Shown here: positions 34,150 through 46,186 of the stretch, piece after piece
Position numbering within the stretch: position 1 is the stretch's first letter
How the letters are laid out: each line of letters starts with the position of its first letter
From: Augochlora pura
Taxonomy: Eukaryota > Arthropoda > Insecta > Hymenoptera > Halictidae
DNA: 64,000 nucleotides
Direction of reading: 5' to 3'
Assembly: GCF_028453695.1 (NCBI RefSeq)
Contig: NC_135777.1
Span: forward strand, 22,220,796 to 22,284,795
Notes under the pieces: model-generated
Databases searched by the model: none
Seen by the model: only the letters and a program-made list of their open reading frames with translations
Told to the model about the DNA's origin: nothing
Program-made: the position numbers and the translations under genes

Positions 34150-34850
34150 TAATGTCAGTGATTCTCGAATTGCCCCGTTGGTTAAAAGGACGCCGCGCGT
34201 CGAGGAGTCGTCTAAGAAGCCATTGTCGCGGCGTGGAAGTCGTGCCCGCGGCGAACGGAAGCGGAACTCGGCGAACAAGAGGCGGCGTTCACGACCTTCC
34301 TCTGAAAAGGATCACAGGCCAGACACACTTTTCGTGGATCCACCTTCCGCGAGTCTGGCTCTCCCCGTTCCACGATACGATCTATTTCACGAGCATAATA
34401 ACGCCATTATCCCGGCCCCTGCCCCCGCGGCGTCTTGCGCCGCCGTCGCCGTCGTCGTCGTCGCCGTCGTCGTGGATTCCCGTGGCTCGCCAATGCTCTC
34501 ACCATGGGGACGCGGCCGATTAATGCGGCCAGCACCGCGCGCGCGGGTTATCTACCGGAAACCGGGATAACGGCGGCTGTATTTTGCGGGTCAAGTGTTT
34601 GGGAACGTGCGCGGAATTCGGAAATTGTTTCCGACCACGGCGCCCGCTTTTGCTGCTGCAGCTTTCGGTGTCTGGGTTTTGGGTTCTGCCGCGCCCGCAC
34701 CGCGCGCTGTCGACGCGACTCTGCGGGGGCCAGATGGAACGGAGAACTTCCGGTGAGAATTTGTTGAAGATTCGCGGTTCGCCGGGGACAGAGCCTCGTA
34801 CGTCTTGCTAATGCGAAGCTCGGCCCGGTCGCAGCCAGTGCGCGACTTCA
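34150..34850. other. GC-rich DNA with CGT/CGC triplet repeat, no gene seen
   Basis: The block is CpG-rich. A (CGC)/(CGT) triplet tract lies at 34434-34475 and keeps several frames open on the plus strand. I see no domain in any of them. Confidence 0.45.
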
Positions 34851-36142
34851 TTTCATCGGTGGTCGTCCGTCATCGCGACGTATGCGCTTGCTTTCTACTC
34901 TCTCTCTCTTTTTCTCTCTGTCTCTATCTCGCTTTGCTTCTTTCTTTTTCTCTGTTCCCGTCTCTCTCTTATTCTACTCATGTTCTTCCTATTTTGTGTT
35001 TCACGTTGGCACTTTTTTTCATAAATTTTTCAATGACTGAACTAAGGAGATATATTTTTAAATAGTGAATGGATTGATTGCAATTTATTAAAGGAACTAG
35101 AGGAAGAAGATTGTCTTGTAATTGATGCAGACAATTTTTATTTTGCGGTCTATTAATGTTGTAGCAGCATTTTCTGGAATGGAGAGGCCACCCCTTTCAC
35201 ACAATTATTATAGTAATTATTTCACTGATTAGGTTGTTGGATTGTTACGCCTAATACTGACGATACTATAGCATTCTCTGCAATAAAGAACCTAGAACGT
35301 TTACATAATAAATATATTATTATTTCACGAACGCCAAGAATAAAAAAAGTATAAATTTGTTTAATTTAAAACTGTTACATTGTCACTAGTATGTTTATTA
35401 TCACCTTACTTATTATCACTAAGTTCGTAACCATTTTTCTTCAAAATATCTTATATTATCTCAAAAAATAAATTTCGTAATTGTCTCAAAATAATTTCAA
35501 ACTCCTACGCTATATTATCTTGATGAATATACTAGCTAGCCGACTATCTACCAATAAACCCCCAAATTCAATTCACCTCCCAAACCTTTTCCTTCAAGAT
35601 CCTCGTCACGATCGAAAAACCATCAACTCCTGACCCCAGACTTCATCCTCTTTTCTATCTTCCAGTAACCTACTGAGATATCTTCTGCAGACTTGGATCC
35701 ATCGATTTCGGATCCTCTCGATTTCTCCTCGCAGTCCTCTGACGTCGTCGCAGTCCTCTGCTGCTCGTCGCAGCATCGGAATCGGTGAAAGGCATTCCGT
35801 CCCGCCGAAGACGCCGAACAGAGCCCCGTAAAGCCGAGCAGAGAGCATCCGGCGAGGAGGTTGGAGGACGCTGGCTCCTCCCGAGGATGGAGGAGCATCC
35901 TCCCGGCGGACGGTCGCAAGGACCTCCTTCCTCGAAGAGATAGGGTCTCGAGGGGTCGAGGCAAAGTTCCCGAGGAACGTCGACGTGCTCGAGCAGACAC
36001 TCTGTTGCTCTCACGGTGCACCGGCTGGCAGCCGGCGCATGCCTCGCGCTCCTCGTCAGATTGCTCCGAGTCAAAGCGGGCCGGCGAATCGATAAGCGGT
36101 TATCGTCGCGGCCTGCGAGACTTCGGGGGACCGGTGGAGAAG

Positions 36143-36168
36143 CGTGTGTGTGTGCGCGCGCGCGCGCG
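36143..36168. repeat. (GT)n-(GC)n alternating tract
   Basis: GTGTGTGTGT passes into GCGCGCGCGCGCGC without a break, giving 24-26 strictly alternating purine-pyrimidine bases. This is the strongest Z-DNA-prone tract that I noticed here. Confidence 0.85.
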
Positions 36169-36289
36169 GTCCCGCGGCGCTTCTTTCGTCCACTTTGCCC
36201 GGTTATCGGCAGCCAGATAACGGGACAGGTACGCGGCATGCGCCGCGGGGAGGCCGCTGATAAACCGATGGCCGGCGATCCAGACGCGG

Positions 36290-36460
36290 CTCGGATACTT
36301 TCGAGAGAGCTCGCGCGCCGCCGACAGATTTTCGAGTCCGCCTGGCGGAAGCACCCGAAGATCTCCTCGATCTGCTTCGACTTCGGTACACACCGCTCTT
36401 GCATCTGCTCGAGCCGCATTCCTTCCGGCTGGCACGTGTCTCCCGTCTCCGGAGATCTTG
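36290..36460 (-). CDS. Candidate exon-like stretch, unknown (very low confidence)
   Basis: Within a long minus-strand open frame (35670-36524) this part has a more protein-like composition. It includes the phrase GDTCQPEGMRLEQMQERCVP followed by KSKQIEEIFGCFRQADSKIC, with spaced Cys residues. Flanking parts of the frame are Arg/Ser/Pro-rich and look like GC artefact. Other frames are open here too, and candidate splice sites are weak. No family is recognised. Confidence 0.15.
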
Positions 36461-36614
36461 TATCGGCTACGGGGAAGCACGCGATCGGCTGGATCGATGA
36501 GTGCGGTCTGGCATAGCTCTGCAACGATGTGTTATCAGCAATTTTATTCTCTTGTAATTACCGGGGACGGGGGATCGACTAGCGCTGCATTCGTTTCGCT
36601 GGATTGGTGAAGCA

Positions 36615-36807
36615 CCCTTTATACTCGACTGGTGACTCTAAGGCACTATTTTTAGATTTAAGAAATCGTTAAAACTGTAACTTTTGTACGAGTCACGAGA
36701 AACTCAATTTGCATAATATGCACTTTGTTGTACAAAATGGAAATAATAGGAGCCAGTAGAGTTATTCAAGGTTTGCAATTAAAATGGTTCCGAGTGATAA
36801 GGGTTAA
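36615..36807 (-). mobile_element. TTAA element family B, inverted degenerate copy (189 bp)
   Basis: The left end CCCTTTATACTCG, followed by ACTGGTGACTCTAAGGCACTATT, matches the right end of the 62991-63229 copy read on the minus strand (palindrome region GGTGACTCTGAGTCACC). The right end, read on the minus strand (CCCTTATCACTCGGAACC, then ATTTTAATTG), matches the left end of the 52199 copy. TTAA is intact on the right (36804-36807) and mutated to AGCA on the left. The palindrome has decayed. Confidence 0.65.
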
Positions 36808-38040
36808 TTTTGTAATTACTGCGCTATCTTGAGAATAAACAATTTTATTGTCACGACTCTTTAAGAATTTGACGTCGATTCATCTTGGATTAATTACATT
36901 TTGTTTTATTTTTAATAGAATTGACAACTGTATTCAAATAAACAATAAATTAATAACACATAAACAACAATCAAACAATAAATATCGAACAACTCCGAAA
37001 TAGCCATAAATAAAGTCTCGCAAGATTCCGGGAAGCGATTACAACGTCATCTGTGGCAGACGAAAGGGTTACGATTAAATCGTCGGTAGGGAAAACATTA
37101 AAGACCTCGCGGCAGCGTCCCGGTGGCCCGAACAGCTCATTCCAGCCATTAATTAGCTAATAGCGGTCGCAGCCAATGGGGAATCGGCCGAAAACCGAAC
37201 GGAATTTTTGGCTGCCCGATCGGAACTGGTTCTCCCTTTCCGTTTTCGGCGATGTTCTTTGGCGCGGCCCCGGGCCGGAATAGCCTATTAAAACGCTGAC
37301 CAAACTGGCGTATTCGCCTTTAACACGGCCGAACCGCGCCGTCAGTAAAGTTTTAATTCAATCCGGCGGCGGCGACGACTCCGCTCTGCGCGCATAGCAC
37401 CGCCGCAGTGCCGCGACTCTCTCCGTGACTCTACCGGGGGGCTACGCGACACGGATGACCGGGATGTTAACTCGATTGGTTACCATACTCTCGCCCTAAT
37501 GCGTTTATCGACCGGTTTAATATCGTCCCTAACTCCGCGCGGACGAGAATTCCTTTGTACACAACGTGGCGCGCCGGCGTTCGACGGACGCCGCGCCGAT
37601 AATCGGGTCAATCGGCTTGCTTCATCTTTTACGCGCGACGCCGTCCCTCGCGATCAGAGATCGTCGGAATCGCGAACCGCGCGTCCTCGTGCTAATGCGT
37701 TCGCGGCGCACTACGATCGATCGCCGGGTTTCGCTGATCGATTATTTAAGCGGCGGGTATAAGAAGATCGTCGACGCGATGCCACGTCGCTATTTTAGGG
37801 ACGGCGTGGTTAATCTGATTTCGAACGAGAGATCGGAGTTAGATGGGATCGTGTAGTCTGGAACGCTTTGGTGAGTGTCGCGAGTTATTCAGCAGGTGTG
37901 TCCAAAAGTATTCTGGATATATATGGTTGTTTTGTTACGTCTGAGGGATTGGGCTGATTTTATTTTAGAAACCGAGAAAAATCGTGAGAAGTCGCTTGAA
38001 ATACCAGGAATGAAAATCCATCGCGAAGTGTCGGGTCAAT

Positions 38041-38352
38041 AGAGTGTCTCAAAAAAATCACTGGTAATCAAAAGATGAGGTCATTCGAAGCAACTTTTTC
38101 CTTTATAGAAATTTTCTCCGAGGTGAGGTTAATGAGTTATTAACGAAACAATTGTGGCCAATGAGAGGCGAGGTCAGCTAACGCGTGGCGGTCGAGCTAA
38201 TCAGCGGCACTGCGCTTCCCCCACTCATTGAACTCCTCCGCCTTACGCCGGCTGATCTCGCCTCTCATTGGCCACTGTTTTTCTTCAATAACTCGTCAAC
38301 CACGGCTCGGAGAAAAATTTCGTAAAGGAAAAAGTTACTCCAAATGACCCCA
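38041..38352. mobile_element. Large foldback (palindromic) element, about 310 bp
   Basis: The left arm from about 38072 (GATGAGGTCATTCGAAGCAAC onward through CTTTTTCCTTTATAGAAATT, TTCTCCGAG, GAGTTATTAA and CCAATGAGAGGCGAGGTCAG) is matched in inverted orientation by the right arm ending near 38352. In the right arm, minus strand, the phrases are GTCATTTGGAGTAACTTTTT, CTCCGAG, GAGTTATTGAAGAAAAACAG and CCAATGAGAGGCGAGATCAG. Pairing continues weakly towards the centre near 38211, so the spacer is very short. The outer left end (38041, AGTGTCTCAAAAAAATCACTGG) resembles the terminal fragment at 62938. No reading frame is encoded. The superfamily is unassigned; a mariner-like origin is possible from the GTGTCYC-type end. 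Confidence 0.75.
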
Positions 38353-38887
38353 GGAATCTCTCATTTTTTTATCACGCAGCTACACATGACGTCAGTGTAT
38401 CTCTGCCTTTTAACTAAAAACACATTGATATCCTGTCTCGCGTAATCACGTACCATCGCATAAAACTCGCGAATCCTGATGCAACAAATTTCTCAAATTG
38501 CAAAACAAATCCCAATCCGCCTCGGAAAAAGATCCTCTCGCAATACTCTTCTCGTTTCTCTATTTTCGAAGCTGGCAGCCGGTACAAGTTCGAAAAGCGA
38601 TCGCAGGCGACCGGGGGGGCGCATTGGAAACCGTTCAGACGATTTTCGCGGACCTGTACGTTTTTGTAATTGATCGAGGACGGCAGAAATATCGCCGTAG
38701 ATTCGTTCGTACAGAGGAAAGAGAGAGGGAGGTGGAAGGTAGGAAGAGAGGGGGGGAGGGACACTCGCCACTCGTTCGGCAGCGGAGTTTTATGGGCAAT
38801 TCCGGAGAGCCGGGTCTGACGGTGCCCATGGAAACTAACGTCAAATTGGGTTCTTCAGGGGAAGCAATTAACGGCGAGTTGTAACCC

Positions 38888-38923
38888 GCTCTCTCTCTCT
38901 CTCTCTCTCTCTCCTCTCCTCTC
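38888..38923. repeat. (CT)n microsatellite
   Basis: A CT tract of about 26 bases, followed by CTCCT variants. Confidence 0.95.
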
Positions 38924-38999
38924 CCAAATAATGAAATTGAACGTTGCCTGTTTGAAATAGACGTTCCACCGGATTCGGATCGTCGACGATTGAGAGCCG

Positions 39000-40320
39000 T
39001 CACGCCGTAGATTCGGCGGGTTTCGGGGGAGGGGAGGGGGATAGAGGGGGACGCGGCTCTCGCAAGGTTGCTGTTAAGACGTCGACGGGAATTGCTTTCC
39101 GACATTCTTACTCCCCGGAAACCCGCTACCGGCTTCGGCGATTAACAGAAATATATTGGCCTTCCCACGGGCCATTAAGAGCGGAGGGAGCCAATAAAGA
39201 TACCCCTCGCAGAAAGTGCCTGCAACGGTCTCTCCACGGCAGATACGTTATCATAACTCCGGCCGAGTTTTCGCGATGCGGCGAGAGGAACGTAGACAAC
39301 CCGTTACGGCTTCATAAAACCAGCGCCGGCCACGTCGCCCGGCGCGGTCGACGACTGATTTTCTTTTAAGCAACAGATTATTACGGAAACATTCTCGTCG
39401 ATCTACCGGTACACCGTCCTCCGCAAATATCCTCGCGTTTACCACGCCGCTGCTCTCCGACATTGTATATCTCTCGCGCGAAATTGCTTCTGGCGAGACG
39501 CGCGGTCCTCGTCGATTTCTTCTTCGTTTTCTCGCGCGGCAATTATTATTTCAGTTTCACCTTCGTATCATACCTTCTCTAGTTTTGCTTGTAGAATATT
39601 TTTTTTTTAACAAATAATTGTTGGAACTTTTATAGCAATGTTTGAATAATATGGATGATTTTTAGTGTGAACTTCGTTTCGAAGATGTCATGGAAGACGC
39701 TAATTTTTATACGTTTTTATAAGGAACTGTATATTAATTTATACTATAGACTGTAATAGTTATTTATAACAAATTTCAGTAGATTGTATACCTAGCTTAG
39801 ACTTTTTAAAAATAATAAAACAGTATATATAATACATTCTGTAACCTAAAACTTATTTTACTCAGTTAATTAATAAATAATAATAACAATAATAAATAAG
39901 TATTGCAAAGTTCATGACACTTGCTCCTAAATTCCTCTTCAATTCGTTCTTCACCATACACCATGTCAAATCCGTGACCATAAACCTCTACTCTATATTT
40001 CCTTCACTTTTGCACTATACTGTACTCATACCTTAATGATCGAGGCACACGATCGTCCAGCGACAAATTGTCCGCAGCCACGTCCGATGCCCCAGCTTAA
40101 GTATCAATTCGCGCGTTCCCTTGGTCAGACGGTTTCAAACGGGCAGACGTTTATGGGAATTCATGCCCGTAGACTATCGTTCTCGCGGGGTCTGAATAGA
40201 ACTCAATGTCACTGAAGCATTCTGCCACTCAACGTCACCGGAACCGCTTTCAAGATCCGGATCATTCTCGAGGCGCCTGCAACCCGTTCCCGGGGAATGT
40301 CTGCCGCGATCAAACTTTAG
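39000..40320. other. GC-rich then AT-rich DNA, no gene seen
   Basis: GC-rich to about 39.55 kb, then an AT-rich interval to about 40.03 kb with scattered AATAATAAT, then GC-rich again. No exon, RNA gene or element end could be supported. Confidence 0.4.
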
Positions 40321-40737
40321 ACGCCTTGTTACGTGGATCGCGCTGCCGTGCTCGCGCGCGCGCGCGCCGGATTAATCCCGCAGACGCGCCATCGAGGCCC
40401 GCCACCGCCGCCATTCGTACAAACTTCCGGCCTTTCTAGTTCTCGAACCGAACGTCTCACGAAAGATGCCAACTTCCACGGATTCTTGGTGAATCTGCGC
40501 GTGATTCCGTTCACGGGCGACGGTAGCAATCGGATACTTTCGCTTCGGTGGACGTCGCAAGCCCTATTCCGAGACGACGATTTGGAATAGCGTCTCCACG
40601 GAACGATGAATTGCCGTCTGAAGTAGAGGGTGTTTGGTCGGTTTCTAAGCCCGGGGCGAACCGAGTCGACTGTTGATGTCGCTTTGGATAGGAGGCGAAT
40701 TGTTGGAGTATGAGATTGTGCTGGGTTTGGTTTGCTG

Positions 40738-40892
40738 TTGTAGTTTGTTTCAATTTTTGTCGTATTTTCTTTCAATTTTTGTTATAGCTTGTTTCAATTT
40801 TTGTCGTATTTTCTCTTTTCTTTCAATTTTTGTCTTACTTTCGTTCAATTTTTGTCGTCGTATTTTCTTTCAATTTCTGTCGTATTTTAAAA
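40738..40892. repeat. Pyrimidine-rich minisatellite, about 24-30 bp unit
   Basis: Imperfect copies of TTTCAATTTTTGTCGTATTT run head to tail, with TTATAGC and TTACTTTCG variants. Confidence 0.85.
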
Positions 40893-41278
40893 GAAATTGA
40901 CTAATTTTGACTAAAGATTACTCAGCAAAAAATGATTAAAAACTGCATAGACGATTAGGATTCCACGAGCATCGTCGAGACCGTGGTCCAAGGGGTTGCA
41001 TCGCGGAGACGCCGCGTTCCATCGTCGATCGTCAGCGTTGATGCATTACGTAGGTCGGTAGGCGAGGAATTCCTAGGCGTCCGCTAACGAGAACCCGGCA
41101 CGGGGATCAAACGACGGCGGGGTTTGCGTCGCCCGTTATCTATCCGGCTAGATGCCGAACGGTCCAGAGACGAAATTAGAGTAGACGGGAGCTCGTTGTC
41201 CGAGGGCCCCCCGGGTAGCCCGCGGAGACGTCCGCCAAGGACGTGGATGGATCGTCTGGAAGGCCAGAAAGACGCGAC

Positions 41279-41317
41279 GAGAGAGAGCGAGAGAGAGAGA
41301 GAGAGAGAGAGGGAGAG
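41279..41317. repeat. (GA)n microsatellite
   Basis: A GA tract with one GAGCGA interruption. Confidence 0.95.
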
Positions 41318-41509
41318 GATCGAGGCCGGAGGAGAGAAGGATGCCGGGGAACGTCCTCGCGTGTACGCGCAATTACTCTCCCTCGTCATATCCGACGCCG
41401 GTCTTTTCATTACCCTCCTAAATGACGCGTGAACCGAGCCGACTGCCTATCCGGCAACGCGAAGATGAAATGCCGCGGATAGGTGAGCCACGATTCTCCT
41501 CTTTCCGTG

Positions 41510-41578
41510 CGGCGAGAGACGCGGCGAGACGCGAGGAGAGACGTAGCGAGACGCGAGGAGACGCGAGGAGAGACCGGT
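41510..41578. repeat. GAGACGCGA-type short repeat
   Basis: GAGACGCG(G/A)CGAGACGCGAGGA units recur about five times. A low-complexity CpG-rich tract. Confidence 0.7.
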
Positions 41579-41944
41579 CCCCCCTCTCCGCGGGACTCCT
41601 AATAATTACTGGTACCCCGGGAACAATGGCTCGTCGCTGTCATAACTGTCATCCGCGGCAATGGCCTACCGTTATTTAAGGCTCCGGGATTATTAACCCT
41701 AATGACCGGCCCGAGCCGCGGACGCTTCTTTCCGACGACCCCGCGGAACCGCAGACGTTCCACGTTCCGAGCAACCTTCGTGATGGGATCTCTTGCCGGA
41801 TCATTCCTAGATGCTATTCTGACAGTTTCTTTGGGACAATTTTACTTCAGGTTGCATCGTGGGTGAAACTGTAAACGTGAAACAATGTCTTCTTCCATCC
41901 TTTGTCCTGTGGTTACTGCGTTTGAGAAACCTGCCTCAAGGTTA

Positions 41945-42284
41945 ATGATTCGATATAAAAATGTATATTTTATTTGTATTATTTCGTTTATTTGTGTTAT
42001 TTCATTTATTTATATTATTTCTTTTACTTCTTTTATTTCTTTTATTTCTGTCATTTGCATTATTCCTTTTATTTCTTCTATTTTCTTTTATTTTTATTAT
42101 TTTATTATTATACTATTTTTATGATTAGTTCATGATTCGATATAAAATGTATATTTTACTATTTGTATTATTTCTTTTACTTCTTTTATTTCTTTTATTT
42201 CTGTCGTTTGTATTATTCCTTTTATTTCTTCTATTTCTTTTATTTTTATTATTTTATTATTATACTATTTTTATGATTTATACA
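41945..42284. repeat. Tandem duplication of T-rich sequence, 150-185 bp units
   Basis: Copy 1 (about 41945-42126) and copy 2 (about 42132-42284) both begin ATGATTCGATATAAAA and end ATACTATTTTTATGATT. Between those phrases they share TCTTTTACTTCTTTTATTTC. Copy 2 lacks about 35 bases of the TTTATTTGTGTTATTTCA part. Translations are Phe/Ile/Leu-rich and give a false impression of membrane segments. Confidence 0.85.
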
Positions 42285-43156
42285 ATTTCATTATTTTTAT
42301 ATTATAGTACTATTTATATTGCATTGCCTCTTGGAAGAATCGAGGGATGATCACAAGTATTCGCTTCCTCTAACTATACATAAGGGTTGCAGACAGATAA
42401 AATAGACAAAAATAAAACCACCGAATAAAAAGTAAAATAAAATACGTATTTAATAAAAAGCAAACGTTATTTATATCCTAACAACAAGCGGAAGCAGTAC
42501 AAGATCTAATTTACCAGCGGAATTTCCTCGAAAGGATCGTTCGCGGTCGCGCGAGCGTTTGTACCGAAGCCCCACGTGACGAGCCGCAGTTTTAATTACA
42601 CGCTCATTACCAGCGATTCCCCTAAATCTCCCTGGCGTAACGTTGATCTCTCTCTCCCCTCCTTCTCTCTCTGTCCCTCTCTCTCTCCTCTCTCCAATCG
42701 CCTCCGAATCCCTTCAGCAATCCTCTACCCGGCTCAAAAAGGATGATATTCGAAAACAGCGCGTTTGAACAGTGTCCGTCGGCTGTTATACTTTCAAATG
42801 AATCGAAGGCAAGGAAGGAAGAAATCCTTCAGCAATTCTCTTCTGGATCCGAGGCGATTCGGCGGTCGGCGCTATATTTTCGATGGTTCCTTTCAGCGGC
42901 CGCTCTCGGAGCGAAGGGTGGAAAAACCGACGGAAAAAAGGGGGCATAGGGGAGGAAGAAAGACGACAAAGGAGGGAGCGGGTGGGTCGGGGGGAGTCTC
43001 TGGTCAATGCTCGCGAAAATTGGCTTCTAAATCTTGCGGCCGGAATGAGTGGCGCAACCCCCGTGCTACGGTTGAACCAACCCCCGTGCGGAGCTGCCTT
43101 CTCGCTCGTCCTGGTTCCGCCGGATTCGAGGGAATGAGAAACTTGCGGTCGAGGAG

Positions 43157-43180
43157 AGAAAAAGAGAGAGAGAGAGAGAG
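43157..43180. repeat. (GA)n microsatellite
   Basis: A GA tract of about 18 bases preceded by GAAAAAGA. Confidence 0.95.
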
Positions 43181-43957
43181 TCGATGGTAGGACCATTGTC
43201 GACGACGCGGAGGCTTATGGAGCCCCCATGAAAATCTGCGGGCAACTTTGTACGACGCACTCCCATAAGTTGCGATCAATGGGACATCGGTATAAAGTGG
43301 CTACCGGAGCGGGGTGGTGGGGGGTGAGCTGATGCTATTCTTCGATCGCGGCTCTTTGTCTCTCGAGGATATTTGTTGCCGCGCTTTTCTGTCGTTGCCC
43401 ATCCACTGTGCTTTAATTCTCGATTTTTAGCGATCTGTGTGATGACTCGGCGAGTCCTTGCGTTTTCTTGCGACTGCAGCGAGGCCTTTAATTCTTCCAA
43501 GCACGCAATTTTTAAGAAGATATAAATACTAATTATACAGCATTTTTTCTTATTAAAATTGATTAGGAATTGAGATATAAATCATAGAGAAGACAAAACA
43601 AAAGAGACTCAACACAAAATTAGCTATAGTTACGACCAAAATTATCACGTACAACTAATTCCTCTACGATTGCTAAACAGCTCTTTCCCTAACCTCCACG
43701 AGCGACCTAACCTCCCCCTTCTAAGCTTTCCAAAAAAACGGCAAAACAATTTTTTAGCTTACAGCTCCGCAATCCTCCGGCTAAATATTATTCCGCCGCG
43801 GCGAAAATAAATGCGCTTCCGATGCCGTGGATTTAATTTGCTCGTTACCAGGTACCGAAAAAAGCCGGGGAAGCTTGCGCGCGCAAACAATTATGTCGTG
43901 CCGCGCTAGCCGAATAAACGTGCCAATTTTTGGGAAGAATAATTTACCGGGAGCCAG

Positions 43958-43962
43958 GGAGA

Positions 43963-43996
<34 letters not shown>

Positions 43997-44004
43997 AAGA
44001 GAGG
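43958..44004. repeat. (GA)n microsatellite with GATA interruptions
   Basis: A GA tract with two GATAGA interruptions in its first half. Confidence 0.95.
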
Positions 44005-44189
44005 TCGACTCTAAAACAATATTCTCCTCGGCATCCCGGCGCAGCCCAATTAACTACATAAAACTTTTAATTTAGCCCCGGCTGTCCGGCGTAAAATGGT
44101 CCTCGACACGAGGAGGAAAAAAACCTGTCGTCTAACAACACAAACACGGCTCACCGAAAAAAGAGAGAACAGAAAAACGGCCCCGGGGG

Positions 44190-44246
44190 TAGAGAGAGGA
44201 AAGAGAGAAAAAGAGAGAGAGAGAGAGAGAGGGAGGAGAGAGAAGG
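44190..44246. repeat. (GA)n purine tract
   Basis: A pure GA run at about 44212-44231 is flanked by GGAAAGAGAG and GGGAGGAGAG sequence, so nearly 57 purines in a row on the plus strand. Confidence 0.95.
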
Positions 44247-44529
44247 GCCCGGGGAAACTATGTAATACGGTTCCAGTAAATTATTTCCCGGCCACGTGAC
44301 ACGGCGCGCTCTCGTCTCTCCGCGTCCATCGACTCCAAGGCAAAAGGAGGCTCTCGGCGAAGTTAATGAATCCGCGTTGCCCCGCCGCGCGGTTACGCGT
44401 CGAGCGCCAGCTGCGACCGGGGTCTTCAAGAATCCGACACCGTGACGGGAAAAAACAGACGGGGAAATCTCGGCCGAACGGGTGCCGCCGCGGCTGATAT
44501 CTGGGCCAGCGAGCTTCGCGCGACGGAAT

Positions 44530-44629
44530 NNNNNNNNNNNNNNNNNNNNNNNNNNNNNNNNNNNNNNNNNNNNNNNNNNNNNNNNNNNNNNNNNNNNNNN
44601 NNNNNNNNNNNNNNNNNNNNNNNNNNNNN
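44530..44629. other. Assembly gap, 100 N
   Basis: Exactly 100 N. Open frames of about 175 codons on both strands run through it only because N is translated as X. Confidence 0.99.
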
Positions 44630-44873
44630 AAAACAGGAGCCGGTTAATAAAATATTAAACCGTCGGGGTCTTCCGCAAGAAACGGTGGTTTCTGCCGGGC
44701 GGAATGAAAGCAGCGAGCATCGAATAACAGCTTCGCGCCGCGACGCGGGACCGAACGGTTCCACGCGTCGGAAAAAAAGTATCGCGCGAGGCAATCCCCG
44801 GGCCCCCGGATATATTCTTTTCCCCGTTGTGTTGCGACGAGCGCGTGCTCCGACTCCGCCGCGTTTTTCCGCG

Positions 44874-44891
44874 TGCGCGCGCGCGCGCGCC
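44874..44891. repeat. (CG)n run
   Basis: An alternating C/G run of about 17 bases in CpG-rich DNA. Confidence 0.85.
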
Positions 44892-45139
44892 AGAATGCCG
44901 ACCGGGGCGCAACGAGAAGACCGGCCCCTCTTATTTATCGCGAGTCCGCGTACAGTCAATTAACTCGGCTCGGCAAGAAACGACTCGCGATCTTCGCGCA
45001 CGCTCCGGCGGATTCCGAGCGGAAGACGCCCGGTTTTGGTTTCGACGACGGTGTCGCGGCAACCTATCGAAACCTAAGTAACGATGTATAGCAAATTAAG
45101 TACACTGTACCAAGACGACGCATTTTGAAGCATTTATTC

Positions 45140-45572
45140 TCTTTTTTATCAAAGTTGTGTCAAGCTCCGATAAAATACATAAGAATGGGAATATTTATCG
45201 TCTTTTTTTTAACAAGGTTATGTCGAGGTTATGTCAAGCTATAAAAACAAAGTTACAGAATGGAAGTATTTATTTTTTTGTCAAAGTTATGTCAAGCTCC
45301 GATACAATACATAAGAATGGGAATATTTATCGTCTTTGTTTAACAAGGTTATGTCGCGGTTATGTCAAGCTACAATAACAAAGTTACAGAATGGAGGTAT
45401 TTATTTTTTTGTCAAAGTTATGTCAAGCTCCGATAAAATACATGAGAATGGGAATATTTATCGTCTTCTTTTGACAAGGTTATGTCGAGGTTATGTCAAG
45501 CTATAATAACAAAGTTACAGAATGGAAGTATTTATTTCTTTTTGTCGAAGTTATGTCAAGGTTCGCTAAAAA
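45140..45572. repeat. 132-bp tandem array, about 3.2 copies
   Basis: The phrase GTCAAGCTCCGATA starts units at 45159, 45291 and 45422; a partial fourth starts at 45554 (GTCAAGGTTCGCT). Each unit has an internal half-repeat, since GTTATGTCAAGCTA also occurs mid-unit after GGTTATGTCG(A/C)G. Copies differ by only a few bases. Short open frames across it repeat the same peptide phrases and are by-products. Confidence 0.9.
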
Positions 45573-45820
45573 AAGAAAACTTAAAAAATAGAAGTATAAA
45601 TTGCCTTTGTCGTTCCTTTAAGCAATTAGAAAATTTCAAAAAGCATTCCAATAATTGTCTACTATTCTCTGAGAACGGTATACGGTTGCCGATTAACACG
45701 AGAAACAGTTTCCGCGCGAGATCGCACGTGCAAGAAGTCGCCCGGCCTATCGGCTCTCAATAATATCGGTAAAACATCTCCGCGGAAGCGTTTATCGAAA
45801 GCGGATGTCACGGGAAGGGC

Positions 45821-45848
45821 AGAGCGAGAGAGAGAGAGAGAGAGAGGG
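45821..45848. repeat. (GA)n microsatellite
   Basis: A GA tract beginning AGAGCGAGAG. Confidence 0.95.
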
Positions 45849-46186
45849 CCGATCGTTGCTGCCAAGGGGGTACAATAAGATCAGCGAGTTTGCAAGATTA
45901 CTCGAGGAAAGTTGCGAACGGGCCGCAATTGAAAGTACCTTCGCCGAGAGGAAACTTCCTTCTTCTACGCTAGCGAAAGAATAACTTTCCTCCTCGCCCC
46001 CTCCTCCCCGTTCTCCCCCGTTGTCCTCGAAACTATTGCGTCTCCTATGAGAGATTGCGGAAGTTCTGATGGACACGCTCTCCGAAGTCAGCGTCCACAT
46101 CTCCTGGTTTCACGCGGCCGCCTAGTTTGTCGACCGACTCGAATACACCGCGCGAGGAATTCTTTTGCCGTGGAAGCATGACGCGA

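Noticed and set aside
41885..42350. Phe/Ile/Leu-rich frames resembling membrane proteins
   Set aside because: They are translations of a T-rich tandem duplication in different phases.
44426..44963. Two 173-177 codon frames on opposite strands
   Set aside because: Both run through the gap at 44530-44629, and the flanking DNA is CpG-rich and open in several frames.
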